Assembly: GCA_002070955.1 (NCBI GenBank)
Contig: MWEK01000025.1
Location: 1 to 61,997 of the forward strand
Direction of reading: 5' to 3'
Source of the DNA: Planctomycetes bacterium ADurb.Bin069
GTDB taxonomy: Bacteria > Planctomycetota > UBA8108 > UBA8890 > UBA8898
DNA: 61,997 nucleotides
Under the pieces are notes generated by a model, which worked only from the letters and a program-made list of their open reading frames with translations, was not told the DNA's origin and did not search any database. Numbering within the stretch: the first letter of the stretch is position 1; each line of letters starts with the position of its first letter. Both the position numbers and the translations under genes were made by a program. Shown one piece after another: positions 26,472 through 36,298 of the stretch.

Positions 26472-28334
26472 TTATGGCCGCGCCGCGCACTCGATGGCCG
26501 TCGCCGAGAAGGCCGGCAGTTCGACGACGTTCCCCCGGAACTCCAAGGGAAAGATCCCGACCCGATCGGGCGCCGTCCAGTGATTCTGCACATCGAGCTG
26601 CCGGCGATCCAACCTGTCGCGAAAAGCATACGCCGCCTCGAGACGCCACGGCGCCGCGGTTCCGGCCAGGTTGAGGGAGACCGCGACCGGCGCGTTCTTC
26701 ATGTTCACGGCGAACACGCAGGCCGCCGTCCCGTCCTCGGAGGCGCAGGCCGCGATGTCGACGCCTTCCGGGGCGCCGGCCACCCCCGCCGGGATGGGTT
26801 TGGCATGCTCGGCGTAGAGCTTCAGCGCGTGATAGCTCGGCCGCTTGAGCAGCCCCCAAGGCGCGGTCTCGATGACTCCGCTGCACATGCTGTTGGTCAT
26901 GTTGGAGCGGCAGGCGATGTCGGCGATATGCGCGTGCCGCATCAACAGGTTCACGTAACGGGCGTTCTGGAGCGCCGACTCCAGCGTCAGCATCTTCGCG
27001 CGCATCAGCCCCCACCAGCCCGCCGTGATGTTCCACTCGGTGACGGCGATCCGCAGATGGGCGCAGCCGGGGACGGTGTTGATCATCTCCCTCAGCTTCA
27101 CGAAGTCGGACTCGCACTCCGCCAGGTTCGGCGTGTAGTGATGCGGCCCGATGTACGCGAAATCCCGGCCGCATTGCTCAAGCAGCGCCTTCGAAGGGAA
27201 CGACGCAACCAGGGCGATCTTCGAATCGGCCCGTTTCATCGCGGCGCAGAACGCGGGGCAGCCCGCCGCATAGGCCTCGCCGCCCAGCTCGTTGCCCACC
27301 TGCCAGTACTTGACGCCGTAGGGCGCGGGGCGGCCGTTGGCGGCGCGCTTCGCCCCCCATTGGGTCCCGGCGCTCCCGTTGCAGTACTCCACCAGGTCCG
27401 CCGCGCTTTGCGGCCCATCGGAAAAGCTGATGCAGATCAGGGGCTCCGCCCGCACCAATTCGCAGAACCGGCAGAACTCGTCGATGCCCACATCGTTGGA
27501 GTCGATGCGGCCCCACACCCGGTTCGGGAAGGGCCGGCGCCGGTCGCGCTCGCCGATGCCCTCCTTCCAGCGATAGGCTCCCGGGTCGCAGGCGCTTCCG
27601 CCCCAGCGGATCACGCCGGGGCGCAACGCGGCGATGGCCTGAACCACATCTTCCCGCCACCCGTCCCGGTTCGCGGCGGGCATGAGCGACAGCTTGTCGG
27701 CCCACAAGCCGCCCTTGCCCCGGACCTCCAGCGCGAACACCGCCCGATCCGTGGTCCCCGAGGAAATCAGCTCCGCCGCCTGCTTCTTCCACTCCGGCGC
27801 GAAGGCGGAGAGCTCGGCCGCCGCAAGTTCCGCCCAGGCGCCGTCGGGCAGCGGGGTTTTCAAGACGACCCGCGCCTTGAGATCGGCGCTGTCGGCGCGA
27901 AAACACCCTGAAAAGAGGTAAGCCGCCCCCTTGACCACCGCAATGCCCGCTTGGGCCAGGCGCGCCCCCTCCGGGGCATCGCCCGCGAGCTTCGCGCTTC
28001 TTTCGCCGTTGAAGGGCGCGTCGTTGTCATAGGTCCAGCTCCCGTCCTTATCCCATTCGCGATCGCAGAAATTCGGCCGGCCGTCGTAGTAGCACCAATC
28101 GGCCTGGGGGACGACGCCCTCGAAGCCGCGATCGTTCAGCATCTCCGCCCACATTCCGGGGATGAGATCATCGAGCAGCTCGATGAAGCTGCCGAAAAGC
28201 ATGGGGTTGATGCGCCCGCCGTGAAGCGGCCGCACATCGATCTTGACTTCGGTCCCCTCCGCGCCCGCCGCTCCGCCGGCTAAAAAGAGGATTCCGCCCC
28301 ACACGACCGCCGCGCGCCGCCGGTTCTTTCCCAT
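26472..28334 (-). CDS. GH51-like alpha-L-arabinofuranosidase, copy 1 (secreted)
   Basis: A 620-residue exported enzyme with a signal peptide ending near GGAAGAEG. It releases L-arabinofuranose from arabinan or arabinoxylan side chains, as is known for GH51. It has the family's N-terminal INPMLFGSFIELLDD block and a carbohydrate-binding-like beta-sandwich (residues 100-220). The (beta/alpha)8 barrel carries the acid/base Glu in YWQVGNE (E349) and the nucleophile Glu in AVTEWN (E433). It is closely similar over its full length to the second copy at 47.4-49.3 kb. No CAACCGGTTG or CAAACGTTTG operator lies upstream; a CACTA/TAGTG inverted repeat is present at 28445. It is divergent from the ABC transporter genes. 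The 184-base gap between its end and selD holds nothing else visible. Confidence 0.82.
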   Translation of the reverse strand: MGKNRRRAAVVWGGILFLAGGAAGAEGTEVKIDVRPLHGGRINPMLFGSFIELLDDLIPGMWAEMLNDRGFEGVVPQADWCYYDGRPNFCDREWDKDGSWTYDNDAPFNGERSAKLAGDAPEGARLAQAGIAVVKGAAYLFSGCFRADSADLKARVVLKTPLPDGAWAELAAAELSAFAPEWKKQAAELISSGTTDRAVFALEVRGKGGLWADKLSLMPAANRDGWREDVVQAIAALRPGVIRWGGSACDPGAYRWKEGIGERDRRRPFPNRVWGRIDSNDVGIDEFCRFCELVRAEPLICISFSDGPQSAADLVEYCNGSAGTQWGAKRAANGRPAPYGVKYWQVGNELGGEAYAAGCPAFCAAMKRADSKIALVASFPSKALLEQCGRDFAYIGPHHYTPNLAECESDFVKLREMINTVPGCAHLRIAVTEWNITAGWWGLMRAKMLTLESALQNARYVNLLMRHAHIADIACRSNMTNSMCSGVIETAPWGLLKRPSYHALKLYAEHAKPIPAGVAGAPEGVDIAACASEDGTAACVFAVNMKNAPVAVSLNLAGTAAPWRLEAAYAFRDRLDRRQLDVQNHWTAPDRVGIFPLEFRGNVVELPAFSATAIECAARP

Positions 28335-28444
28335 GCAGGCCTCCTATCCAAGCCTCTGCCTTTCGTCCGATTGTAGCGCCGGCAGGCCGAATCCGCCCAG
28401 GCGAAGCTCCCTCGTGAACCCGGCGAGACGTTCCGCCGTTTATC

Positions 28445-28459
28445 CACTACGTGATAGTG
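28445..28459. promoter_or_regulatory. inverted repeat in divergent GH51/ABC intergenic region
   Basis: CACTA, 5 bases, TAGTG. It is a candidate operator between the GH51 start (28334, minus) and the ABC start (28519, plus). No matching regulator was recognised in the window. Confidence 0.25.
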
Positions 28460-28518
28460 TTTGTCCCGTGACCGCCGGCCGCCGGTGCCCTTGCCGCCCC
28501 TTTGACAAAGGAAGCCGA

Positions 28519-29283
28519 ATGAGCGCGACAGATCCGCCAGCCCCGCTCGAAGTCACCGCCGCCGTCAAGACGTTCAAGCAGGGATCGAAGGTCATCCGCG
28601 CCCTGGCCGGCGTCAACCTCGCCGCCGCGCCCGGCGAATTCGTGGTGATCATGGGAGCCTCGGGCTCGGGCAAGAGCACGCTGCTCCATGCCATCGCCGG
28701 CTTGACCCGCCTCGATTCCGGCGCGATCCGCGTGGAGGGCCAGGACCTGGCCGCGCTCTCCGATGCGGGTTTAACGCGTTTCCGCCGCCGTAAAATCGGG
28801 CTCGTCTTCCAGGCGTTCAACCTCATTCCGGTTCTTTCGGCCGAAGACAACGTCCGTCTACCGGTGCTGGACCGGACCGACGGCCGCGCGCGGGCCGCCG
28901 CTCTGCTCGACCGTCTCGGCCTGACGGCGCGCCGCGCGCACAAGCCTGACGCCCTTTCCGGCGGCGAGCAGCAGAGGACCGCTATCGCCCGAGCGCTAGC
29001 CGCGGACCCCGCCATCGTCCTGGCCGACGAACCCACCGGGAGCCTCGATTCGATTGCCGGGCAGGAGATCTGCCGGCTCCTCCGGGACCTGTGTTCCGAG
29101 CAGCGCCGAACCATCGTCGTCGTCACTCACGAGCCCGCCGTGGCGGTCTGGGCCGACCGCATCGTCGTCCTGCGGGACGGGGCGGACCTCCGCGAATTCC
29201 GCCCCTCCGGCGATCGCGATCCACAAGCGGTGGCGCGAGGGTACCAGGACGCGCTGAAAACCGGCGCGGAGGCTTCGCGGTGA
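28519..29283 (+). CDS. MacB/LolD-type ABC transporter ATPase 1
   Basis: A 254-residue ATP-binding subunit. Walker A is GASGSGKST, the Q-loop lies in VFQAFNLIP, the signature is LSGGEQQR, Walker B is IVLADEPTGSLDS and the H-loop is VVVTHEP. This set, with AFNLIPVLSAEDN, is the MacB/LolD/FtsE subgroup that powers FtsX-type permeases. The ATG follows AAAGGAAG. Its stop overlaps the GTG of the first permease (GTGA), so the two are co-translated. It is the first gene of a four-gene plus-strand operon of two ATPase/permease pairs. No MacA-like adaptor or outer-membrane channel is present. Confidence 0.88.
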   Translation: MSATDPPAPLEVTAAVKTFKQGSKVIRALAGVNLAAAPGEFVVIMGASGSGKSTLLHAIAGLTRLDSGAIRVEGQDLAALSDAGLTRFRRRKIGLVFQAFNLIPVLSAEDNVRLPVLDRTDGRARAAALLDRLGLTARRAHKPDALSGGEQQRTAIARALAADPAIVLADEPTGSLDSIAGQEICRLLRDLCSEQRRTIVVVTHEPAVAVWADRIVVLRDGADLREFRPSGDRDPQAVARGYQDALKTGAEASR

Positions 29284-32099
29284 AGGCCGCGCTCGCCCTT
29301 GCCGCCGCCTTCCTGCGCCAGTACCCCGTGCGCGTCGTCCTCACGTCGATCGCCACCGCCGCGGCGACCTGCGTGGTGATCTGGTGCGCCGGAGGCTACG
29401 AGGCGCTCCTCAGGTCCTTCGACGAGTACGCGAACAAGGCGCTGGGACGTTACACGCTTTCGGTGGCGCCGATCAGCGCGTCGCCGGAAGCCTTCGTGCC
29501 CCCCGAGGTCGTGGAGGAACTGCGCGCCGATTCGGCCGTGGCGGCCGCCGAGCCCATGTGGGCGCAGCCCATCTCCGCCCGCGCGGAGACGGCTTCCGCG
29601 GCCCCCCCGGCGCCTGCGCCCGGCCGCCGCGCGGGAAACGCCGGCGGGCCGGGAGGGCCGCCGCGGGGCTTCGGTCCGCAATCGTCGCGGCCGGCGACCA
29701 TGCTGCTCGGCACGGACGCTCCCGACCCGCCCTTCGCGATCCTCCGGGGCCGCTGGCTCGACCCCCGGCAAGGCGCGGCGCTCGAGGCGGCGGCCGCCGC
29801 GGGCGCGGCCCGACAGCTCGGAGTCGATCTCGGGGACACGGTCGTCACCGGCGAGGGCGAAACGGCGCTGAGACTGACCATCGCCGGCATCGTCGACGCG
29901 CCCGTCATCGCCGGTCCGGCCGGCGGCACGGCCGTGGCTCACCTTCCGAGCCCCGGCGCCGGCGGCCTGTACGTGCCCGTCGCCCTCGCCGAACGGATTG
30001 TCGGCCGGACCGCCCGCGCGAGCTTCGTCGGCGTCGTTCTCGAGCCGGACGCCGACATCACCGCCTTCCGCTTCGGTTGGGCGCCGCGGCTGAGCCGCTT
30101 CGCGGTCCCGGCGCAGTTCCAAGAAGCCCATGACATCGAGGAGGCGCTGGACGAAAGCGCCGCGGCCGAAAACGCGCGGCTCTGGGCCGTTGCCGCCACG
30201 GGCATCGCGCTGCTCGTCGCGTTCCTCGTCATCTTCTGCACCATGAGCATGGGCGTGAGCGAACGCGCCAGGCAGTACGCCATGCTCCGCGCCGTCGCCT
30301 TGACGCGCCTCCAAATCGGTTCGATCGTGGCGCTCGAGGGGCTGCTGCTGGCCACCATCGGCTTCTTGCTCGGCACGGCGAGCGGGCAGGTGCTCCTTTG
30401 GATCGCGGCATCCGCGTCGCACGGAATCTTCCGCCACGGCGCCGCGGCCGGCGCGGGCACCATCGCGCTGGCCGCCCTCCCCGTGTACGCCGGCGCCGCG
30501 CTCGCCTCGCTCGTGCCGATCTTCCGGGCCGTGCGCCTGCGGCCCGTCGATGCCATGGCGCCCCCGCCGGGGCCGCCGCTCGGCAAAATCTCCCTCGCGC
30601 CGGCGGCGGCCGGGCTCCTTTTGTGCGCCGTCAATCCGCTCCTGACCTTCCTCTTCCCTCCCGGCTTCGGGGTCCGCGTCGTCGCCTCGCTCGTGGTTGG
30701 CTGGGCGGCCTTGGCGGCCGGATTGGTCCTGATCACCCCCGCCGCCGTGGCCGCCGTGGACCGCTTCGCAAGCCCGGCGCTCGCCCGCATGTTCGGCTTG
30801 AGGCCGCAACTCCTGGCCGGCCAGATCACCGGCAACCTATGGCGGACGGCGGGCGCCGCCCTCACGCTGACCGTCGGGCTCGGCCTCTTCATCGCCGTGC
30901 AGGTCTGGGGCTTCACCATGCTCGACTCCTTCGTCCCGGGCCCCTGGGCGCCCGATGCGCTCCTGTCCTTCGGTCCGGACGGGATTCCGCCCCGGAAGGC
31001 GGCCGCCGTCGCGGCCTTCCCCGGCGTCGACCCCGAGCGCTGCCTTCCGCTCGTCGTCGAGCAGCCGCGCCTCCGGGACGATCTCACCCACAGCGCGAAG
31101 CGCGCCTCGATCACGCGCCAAGACAACGTCGTGATCGTGGGCCTGGACCCCGAACAGGCCTTCGCCGGCGCGCGCCCGCTCTTGCAGTTCGACTGGGTCG
31201 AAGGCTCTCCCCGACAAGCCGCCGACCTCCTGGAAAAAGGCCGCGCATGCATCGTCCCCGACCATTTCCTGCGGGAGACGGGGCTCGCGCTCGGGGATTC
31301 GTTCCAACTGATCCCCCCCGAGAATCCCGCCCGTTCCGTCACTTATGTCGTCGCGGGATCCGTCCGCCTGCCCGGCTGGCACTGGCTGACCAAGCAGACT
31401 GGATTCCGCACCCGCACTCATCGGGCCGCGGCCCTTGTCTTCGCCGACTATGCCTCGGTGGCCCGGGATTTCGGCCTCGAGAACGCGTCACATGTGTGGC
31501 TGAGTTATGCCTCGGCGCCGGGGGAGGCCGATCGGATCGTCCACGAGGCCCGAGCGTTGCTCCAAGATCACCTTCAGCGCGAGGTCTCCATCGGCGCAGC
31601 CCCCGGCGGCGCTCCCCACGTGCGGCTCATCTCCAGGGCGGATATCCAGGGGATGGTCCGCGCCGCCGCGCGCCGGGCGCTGTGGATGATCAGCGTGCTG
31701 CCCTTGATCGCCCTGGCGATCGTCTGCTTGGGCGCGATCAACGTCATCCTGGCATCGATGCGGGCGCGCCGTTGGAGCATGGGCGTGCTGCGAGCCCTCG
31801 GGTTCACCCGCGGGACGCTTCTGCGCCTGGTCATTGCCGAGGGCGTCCTTATCGGCATCGTGGCCTGCGCCCTCAGCCTCGGATTCGGCGTCATCGCCGG
31901 TTGGTGCGGGCGCGACATCGCGCAATATACAAGTTTCTTCGGCGGCATGCATCCGGCGCTGGTCATTCCCTGGATCCCCGTCGGCCTGGGGATGCTCGCG
32001 GTTCTGCTTCTCGCCGCCCTCTGCGCCGTTCCGCCCGCGGTGTCCCTGGCGCGCGCGGAGCCAACGGCTCTTCTGCAACCGGGGCGGGGATCGTTCTAG
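29280..32099 (+). CDS. FtsX-type ABC permease 1
   Basis: A 939-residue permease that starts with GTG overlapping the ATPase stop. It has an N-terminal transmembrane helix (VVLTSIATAAATCVVIWCAG), a large extracytoplasmic MacB-core-like region with a Pro/Gly-rich insert (about residues 100-135), and three transmembrane helices from about 300 (LWAVAATGIALLVAFLVIFCTMSMGVSER). A second extracytoplasmic domain (about 540-790) is followed by the C-terminal FtsX helices (MISVLPLIALAIVCLGAINVILASMRARR). It is a double-length FtsX layout, as in exporters of lipids, lipoproteins or peptides. Substrate unknown. Confidence 0.8.
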   Translation: MKAALALAAAFLRQYPVRVVLTSIATAAATCVVIWCAGGYEALLRSFDEYANKALGRYTLSVAPISASPEAFVPPEVVEELRADSAVAAAEPMWAQPISARAETASAAPPAPAPGRRAGNAGGPGGPPRGFGPQSSRPATMLLGTDAPDPPFAILRGRWLDPRQGAALEAAAAAGAARQLGVDLGDTVVTGEGETALRLTIAGIVDAPVIAGPAGGTAVAHLPSPGAGGLYVPVALAERIVGRTARASFVGVVLEPDADITAFRFGWAPRLSRFAVPAQFQEAHDIEEALDESAAAENARLWAVAATGIALLVAFLVIFCTMSMGVSERARQYAMLRAVALTRLQIGSIVALEGLLLATIGFLLGTASGQVLLWIAASASHGIFRHGAAAGAGTIALAALPVYAGAALASLVPIFRAVRLRPVDAMAPPPGPPLGKISLAPAAAGLLLCAVNPLLTFLFPPGFGVRVVASLVVGWAALAAGLVLITPAAVAAVDRFASPALARMFGLRPQLLAGQITGNLWRTAGAALTLTVGLGLFIAVQVWGFTMLDSFVPGPWAPDALLSFGPDGIPPRKAAAVAAFPGVDPERCLPLVVEQPRLRDDLTHSAKRASITRQDNVVIVGLDPEQAFAGARPLLQFDWVEGSPRQAADLLEKGRACIVPDHFLRETGLALGDSFQLIPPENPARSVTYVVAGSVRLPGWHWLTKQTGFRTRTHRAAALVFADYASVARDFGLENASHVWLSYASAPGEADRIVHEARALLQDHLQREVSIGAAPGGAPHVRLISRADIQGMVRAAARRALWMISVLPLIALAIVCLGAINVILASMRARRWSMGVLRALGFTRGTLLRLVIAEGVLIGIVACALSLGFGVIAGWCGRDIAQYTSFFGGMHPALVIPWIPVGLGMLAVLLLAALCAVPPAVSLARAEPTALLQPGRGSF

Positions 32100-32166
32100 C
32101 GCGGCCGGCATCGCGTGCCGGTCGTTCCGTCGGACAGAAATTCTTGGTGACCGGGAAAGGAAGGAC

Positions 32167-32925
32167 ATGAAGGGCGTCGAAGTCTCCAATCTGACCAAAC
32201 GGTTCCGGTGCGGCAACGGAGCCATCGAGGCCGTCAAGGACGTGACGCTGTCCCTCGCGCAAGGCGAGTTCGCCGCGGTCATGGGAGCGAGCGGTTCGGG
32301 GAAGAGCACGCTGCTCCACTTGATCGCGGGCCTGACCAAGCCCGACGAGGGCGCGATTCGGATCGCCGGCATCGACGTCAACGAACTGAGCGACGCGGCG
32401 CTGACGGCTTTCCGCCGCCAACACATCGGTCTGATCTTCCAGGCCTTCAATCTCATTCCGTCCCTCAGCGGCGAGGACAATATCACCCTTCCCCTCCTGC
32501 TGGCCCGCGCGCGCCCCGACCGCGCGCGCGTCGACAGCCTGATCGCCCGGCTCGGACTGGAGGGCGTCCGCGGACGGCAGCCGGATTCGATGAGCGGCGG
32601 CGAGCAGCAGCGGGTCGCCATCGGGCGCGCCTTGGTCCGCGCTCCGAGGCTGGTTCTCGCCGACGAGCCCACCGGAAGCCTCGATTCCCTCAACGGCCGC
32701 AAGCTGTGCGAACTCTTCGGGGAAATCACGGCGGAAAGCGGAGCGACCGTCCTCATGGTGACGCACAACCCGGTCGTGGCCTTCGCGGCGTCGCGGTTCT
32801 TCATTCTGAAGGACGGACGGCTGGTCGGCGAGATCGACAAGACCGCCTGCCCGACGGTGCAGGATCTCAATCAAGCCTATTTCGAAATCGTCGAGGGCGC
32901 GCGCTCGGAGGTGGGCCGTGAGTAA
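32167..32925 (+). CDS. MacB/LolD-type ABC transporter ATPase 2
   Basis: A 252-residue ATPase closely related to the first one in the operon. Walker A is GASGSGKST, the Q-loop region is IFQAFNLIPSLSGEDN, the signature is MSGGEQQR, Walker B is LVLADEPTGSLDS and the H-loop is MVTHNP. The ATG follows GGAAAGGAAGG. It ends inside the start of permease 2 (8-base overlap). The pair looks like a tandem duplication of the upstream pair, and each permease has its own ATPase. Whether the two systems work as separate transporters or mix their subunits cannot be told. Confidence 0.87.
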   Translation: MKGVEVSNLTKRFRCGNGAIEAVKDVTLSLAQGEFAAVMGASGSGKSTLLHLIAGLTKPDEGAIRIAGIDVNELSDAALTAFRRQHIGLIFQAFNLIPSLSGEDNITLPLLLARARPDRARVDSLIARLGLEGVRGRQPDSMSGGEQQRVAIGRALVRAPRLVLADEPTGSLDSLNGRKLCELFGEITAESGATVLMVTHNPVVAFAASRFFILKDGRLVGEIDKTACPTVQDLNQAYFEIVEGARSEVGRE

Positions 32926-35791
32926 CCCGCCGCTCCCGAGCAAGAGCGCCGCGCCCCGCGGCGTCTTCGTCCTGATCAAGCTCGTCGCGGCCCACAACAA
33001 GAAACGATGGGGGCGCGCGCTTCTGGGCGTCCTGGGCATCGCGGCGTCGGTCTGCCTGATTGCCTGGGTGATCCGAGCCTACGACGCGGCGGCGCACGGC
33101 GCCCCCGATCCCGCCGGCGAGGCGGGGCGCTTCGACATCGTGGCGGCGCCGCCCATGCCCCGCATGATGCCCGGCAGCCCGCGCGACAAGGGCGGCCCGC
33201 GCAAGCCGCCGCCCGCCCCCGACGCCGCGGCGCAGTTCGTCGATCCGCGCCTCGTGGAGCAGCTTCGCGCCGATCCGGCGGTGGCCGGTCTGGCCGCGAA
33301 CGTGCGCACCCGGGTCCGCGTCGTGAGCCCCCCGCCCGCCGTCGAGCTGGGCCCCTTCGGCGGCGGTTTCTTGATGGGTACCGCCGACGGGGCACCCCCC
33401 TCGCCTTTGAGCGGCGGCCGCTGGCTTGAGGCCGGCGGAGAGGGAGAAGCCGTCATCTCCACCGCCTTCGGGGAGCGCTACGCCCTCGGGCTCGGCGACG
33501 AGCTGACCGTCGGAGGCACCGGCGGTGAACTCCGCCTGAGGATCGTAGGCCTCCTGCCGCCGGGCAACGCCGGGAGAGGCTTGTGGTTCTCGCCGCATCT
33601 TGCCGACATCTACGTGCCCATCGCGGCGGCGGACACCCTCAACGGCTTCAGCGGGCGCTGGAACGCCGTCAACATCGCCCTCAAGCCCGGCGAGTCGCCC
33701 GACCGTTTTGTCGAGGATTGGAGCGCGCGGACGGCCCACTGGACCCCGCCCGTGAGCTTCCGGTCGCTGCGCCGGCAGGACGGCGATCCGATGGGCGGCG
33801 TGATGCTTCAGATGTTCAAGATCGAGGCCCAGCAGGACACGGTCTTGGCGTTCCTGGCGGCCTTCTTCGTCATCTTTTCAACCCTCAGCGGCGGGTTGCG
33901 CGAGCGCCTGCGCGAATTCGCGTCGCTGCGCGCCATCGCCATGTCGCGATCTCAGCTCGTCGCCGTCGTTTTCCTCGAAGCCTTGCTGCTGGCGCTCCTG
34001 GGCTGGGGCTTGGGGCTGCTCCTCGCGCAGGCCCTGCTCGGGGCGGGCAACAAGCTGGCGGTGTTTCTGCGGTTCTTTCAAGCCGGCGTCTTCGAGAACC
34101 ACCCCTTGAGCCGCCTGAGCGTGCTGGTCTCGGGCGCTTGCGCCCTGGTCGGATCCGCCGCGGCGGCCGCGGTCCTCGCCTGGCAGGCGGCCAGGCTCAA
34201 GCCCGTCGACATCCTGAGCGGGCCGGCGCAATCGCAAGCCCGCGGATTCCCCCGAATCATGGTCGCCGTCGGCGCGGCGCTGGTCATCGCCAATCCCATC
34301 ATGGTCCTCCTGGCGAACACCGCACCGTTCAGCAGTTTTTTCGCCGGCACGTCCTCGATGGGCTTCGGCGCCCCGCTCCTGGGTTCCGGAGCCATGATCA
34401 TCGGCCTGGCGCTCCTGACGCCGGGAGCGGTGCTCCTGGTCGAAGCCGTCTTCGGCCCGCTTCTGGCCTGGATCCTGAGGCTCCACCGCCGCTTCCTGCG
34501 CCAGCAGCTCACCGGCAACCTGTGGCGAACGGTGTGGACCACGATCGCGCTCTCGGCGGGCCTGACGCTCTTCGTGACCGAGCTGGTCTGGGGCTACTCC
34601 ATGCTGGTGCCCTACACACCGGACAAATCGCTCCCCCGCATGCTGGTGTCCATCCTACCGGCGGGGGTGCCCGAGAGCGCCATCGGGGAAGTCGAGCGGG
34701 TCGAGGGCGTCGTGCCCGGCCAGTGTCTCGCCATGGCGGTGGAACAGCCGCGTCTGACGGAACAGACCCTCGCGTCGAAGCCCTTCGAGTCGGTCGATGC
34801 GACGCAGCAGCACCTGCTCATCATGGGGGTCGACCCGCGGCGGGCGTTCGCGGGGAGCGCGCCCGTTCTGGGATTCACCTTCCTTCAAGGCGACCGGGAG
34901 ACGGCGGCGCGGAAGCTTGCCGAGGGGCGCTACTGTCTCGTGCCCGACCATTTTCATACCCAGACCGGCCTCGGCGCCGGCGATAAGTTCAGCGTGGAGG
35001 TGCCCAACGCCCCGGGAACCAGCGTCGAGTACGAGATCGCCGGCGTCGTCTCCGTCCCCGGCTGGAACTGGTTCACCAAGTTCGCGGACATCCGCCGGCG
35101 CAGCGTGCGGGCCCTCGCCATGGTTTTCGCCGACTACGGCGGCGTCAAGGCCGACTTCAAGCTCGACCGCATCGCGTACTTCTGGATGAACGTGGACGAG
35201 AAGGTGAGCTTCCCGGCGATGGCCGAGCGGCTGGAGCCTCTGGCCGATCGGTATGCCGGCGTCACCATCGAGGTGGCCGGGGCCGGCCCGGCGCTGGTCA
35301 GCAAGCAGTACGTCAAGATCACCGAGCGCGCGGACCTCATCGAGAAGCTCAACAGCCGCGCGGACAGCGTCATCTGGCAGCTTACACGTTTTCCCCTCAT
35401 CGCCCTCGCGATCGCCTCGCTGGCCGTCTTCAACACCATCTTCGGCTCGGTGCGGGCGCGCTTCTGGCAATTCGGCATCCTCCGGGGCGTGGGCCTGTCG
35501 CGCGGCCAACTCTTCCGGCTGGTGCTCAGCGAGTCCTTGATGATCTTCGCGGCCGCCGCGACCCTCAGCCTGATCTCCGGCACGCTTCTGGCATGGTGCG
35601 GCATCCATATCTGCACCTACTTCTTCTATTTCGCCGGCAGGACGCCGCCCTTGGTGCTGCCTTGGGGAGGCCTGGCGGTCGGCTTCGGCATCGCCCTCGC
35701 GCTGTGCCTGGCCGCGGGGCTGGTTCCGGCGTGGCGCGCCGCGCGCAAGGAGCCGCTGGGTTTCATCCAGGCGGGGAGGCTGTCGCTTTAG
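32918..35791 (+). CDS. FtsX-type ABC permease 2
   Basis: A 957-residue permease with the same architecture as permease 1: an anchor (ALLGVLGIAASVCLIAWVIRA), an extracytoplasmic domain with a Pro-rich insert (PMPRMMPGSPRDKGGPRKPPPAP), three helices from about 300 (LAFLAAFFVIFSTLSGGLRERL), a second extracytoplasmic domain, and a C-terminal FtsX unit (LTRFPLIALAIASLAVFNTIFGSVRARFW). It starts with GTG overlapping ATPase 2. Shared blocks with permease 1, such as QQLTGNLWRT against GQITGNLWRT and VPDHF, show that the pairs are duplicates. Likely a substrate-extrusion or envelope-maintenance transporter. Confidence 0.8.
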   Translation: MSNPPLPSKSAAPRGVFVLIKLVAAHNKKRWGRALLGVLGIAASVCLIAWVIRAYDAAAHGAPDPAGEAGRFDIVAAPPMPRMMPGSPRDKGGPRKPPPAPDAAAQFVDPRLVEQLRADPAVAGLAANVRTRVRVVSPPPAVELGPFGGGFLMGTADGAPPSPLSGGRWLEAGGEGEAVISTAFGERYALGLGDELTVGGTGGELRLRIVGLLPPGNAGRGLWFSPHLADIYVPIAAADTLNGFSGRWNAVNIALKPGESPDRFVEDWSARTAHWTPPVSFRSLRRQDGDPMGGVMLQMFKIEAQQDTVLAFLAAFFVIFSTLSGGLRERLREFASLRAIAMSRSQLVAVVFLEALLLALLGWGLGLLLAQALLGAGNKLAVFLRFFQAGVFENHPLSRLSVLVSGACALVGSAAAAAVLAWQAARLKPVDILSGPAQSQARGFPRIMVAVGAALVIANPIMVLLANTAPFSSFFAGTSSMGFGAPLLGSGAMIIGLALLTPGAVLLVEAVFGPLLAWILRLHRRFLRQQLTGNLWRTVWTTIALSAGLTLFVTELVWGYSMLVPYTPDKSLPRMLVSILPAGVPESAIGEVERVEGVVPGQCLAMAVEQPRLTEQTLASKPFESVDATQQHLLIMGVDPRRAFAGSAPVLGFTFLQGDRETAARKLAEGRYCLVPDHFHTQTGLGAGDKFSVEVPNAPGTSVEYEIAGVVSVPGWNWFTKFADIRRRSVRALAMVFADYGGVKADFKLDRIAYFWMNVDEKVSFPAMAERLEPLADRYAGVTIEVAGAGPALVSKQYVKITERADLIEKLNSRADSVIWQLTRFPLIALAIASLAVFNTIFGSVRARFWQFGILRGVGLSRGQLFRLVLSESLMIFAAAATLSLISGTLLAWCGIHICTYFFYFAGRTPPLVLPWGGLAVGFGIALALCLAAGLVPAWRAARKEPLGFIQAGRLSL

Positions 35792-36298
35792 GGGCGCCGA
35801 CAGGGCCGCTCGGTCATCCTTCCGTCTTGCACGCTCGCCGTGTGAAGAGCGTCTTGACCCCGGGGAGGTTGTCCGGAGGGATCGGAGAGAAAACGCCGCT
35901 TCTCGCGCCATGCGCCGGAAGGGCTGACAGGGCTCCCGGGAGCCCGCGGAACGGGGCGCGCCGGGCTCAGGCCCCCTCTGGTACTATGTGGGCACGGACC
36001 AGAAGCCGGTGGCGAAGGCGCTGAAGGAGGCGTTCAGGGCCGGAATAGTGAAGGAGGGAACGCCTGACGCGGGAAGGCGACCTGCTCAGAACTGACGGGG
36101 CTCGTCGCTGGCTGGCAACGGCTGCCCGAAGCGATCAGGCGGTGATCGCCGAGGCGCTAGTAGAGTCGGCGGAGGAGGACGCGTGTGGGGCAGGAATGGC
36201 ATCTGCTCGGTCCGGCTGGGGACCACCGCGTCAAATCATTGTTGCCTCGACGGCCCCCCCTGCATTCAAAGGGTCCGCGGTGGAGCTTACCGCTCGCC
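35792..36298. other. non-coding stretch, possible GYF-domain remnant
   Basis: No intact gene. At about 35981-36097 on the plus strand a short open segment reads WYYVGTDQKPVAKALKEAF and ends at a TGA. It resembles the start of a GYF_2-type domain (WYYxxxxxxxGPV), but it has no start and no downstream domain. The rest shows no supportable coding. Confidence 0.3.
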
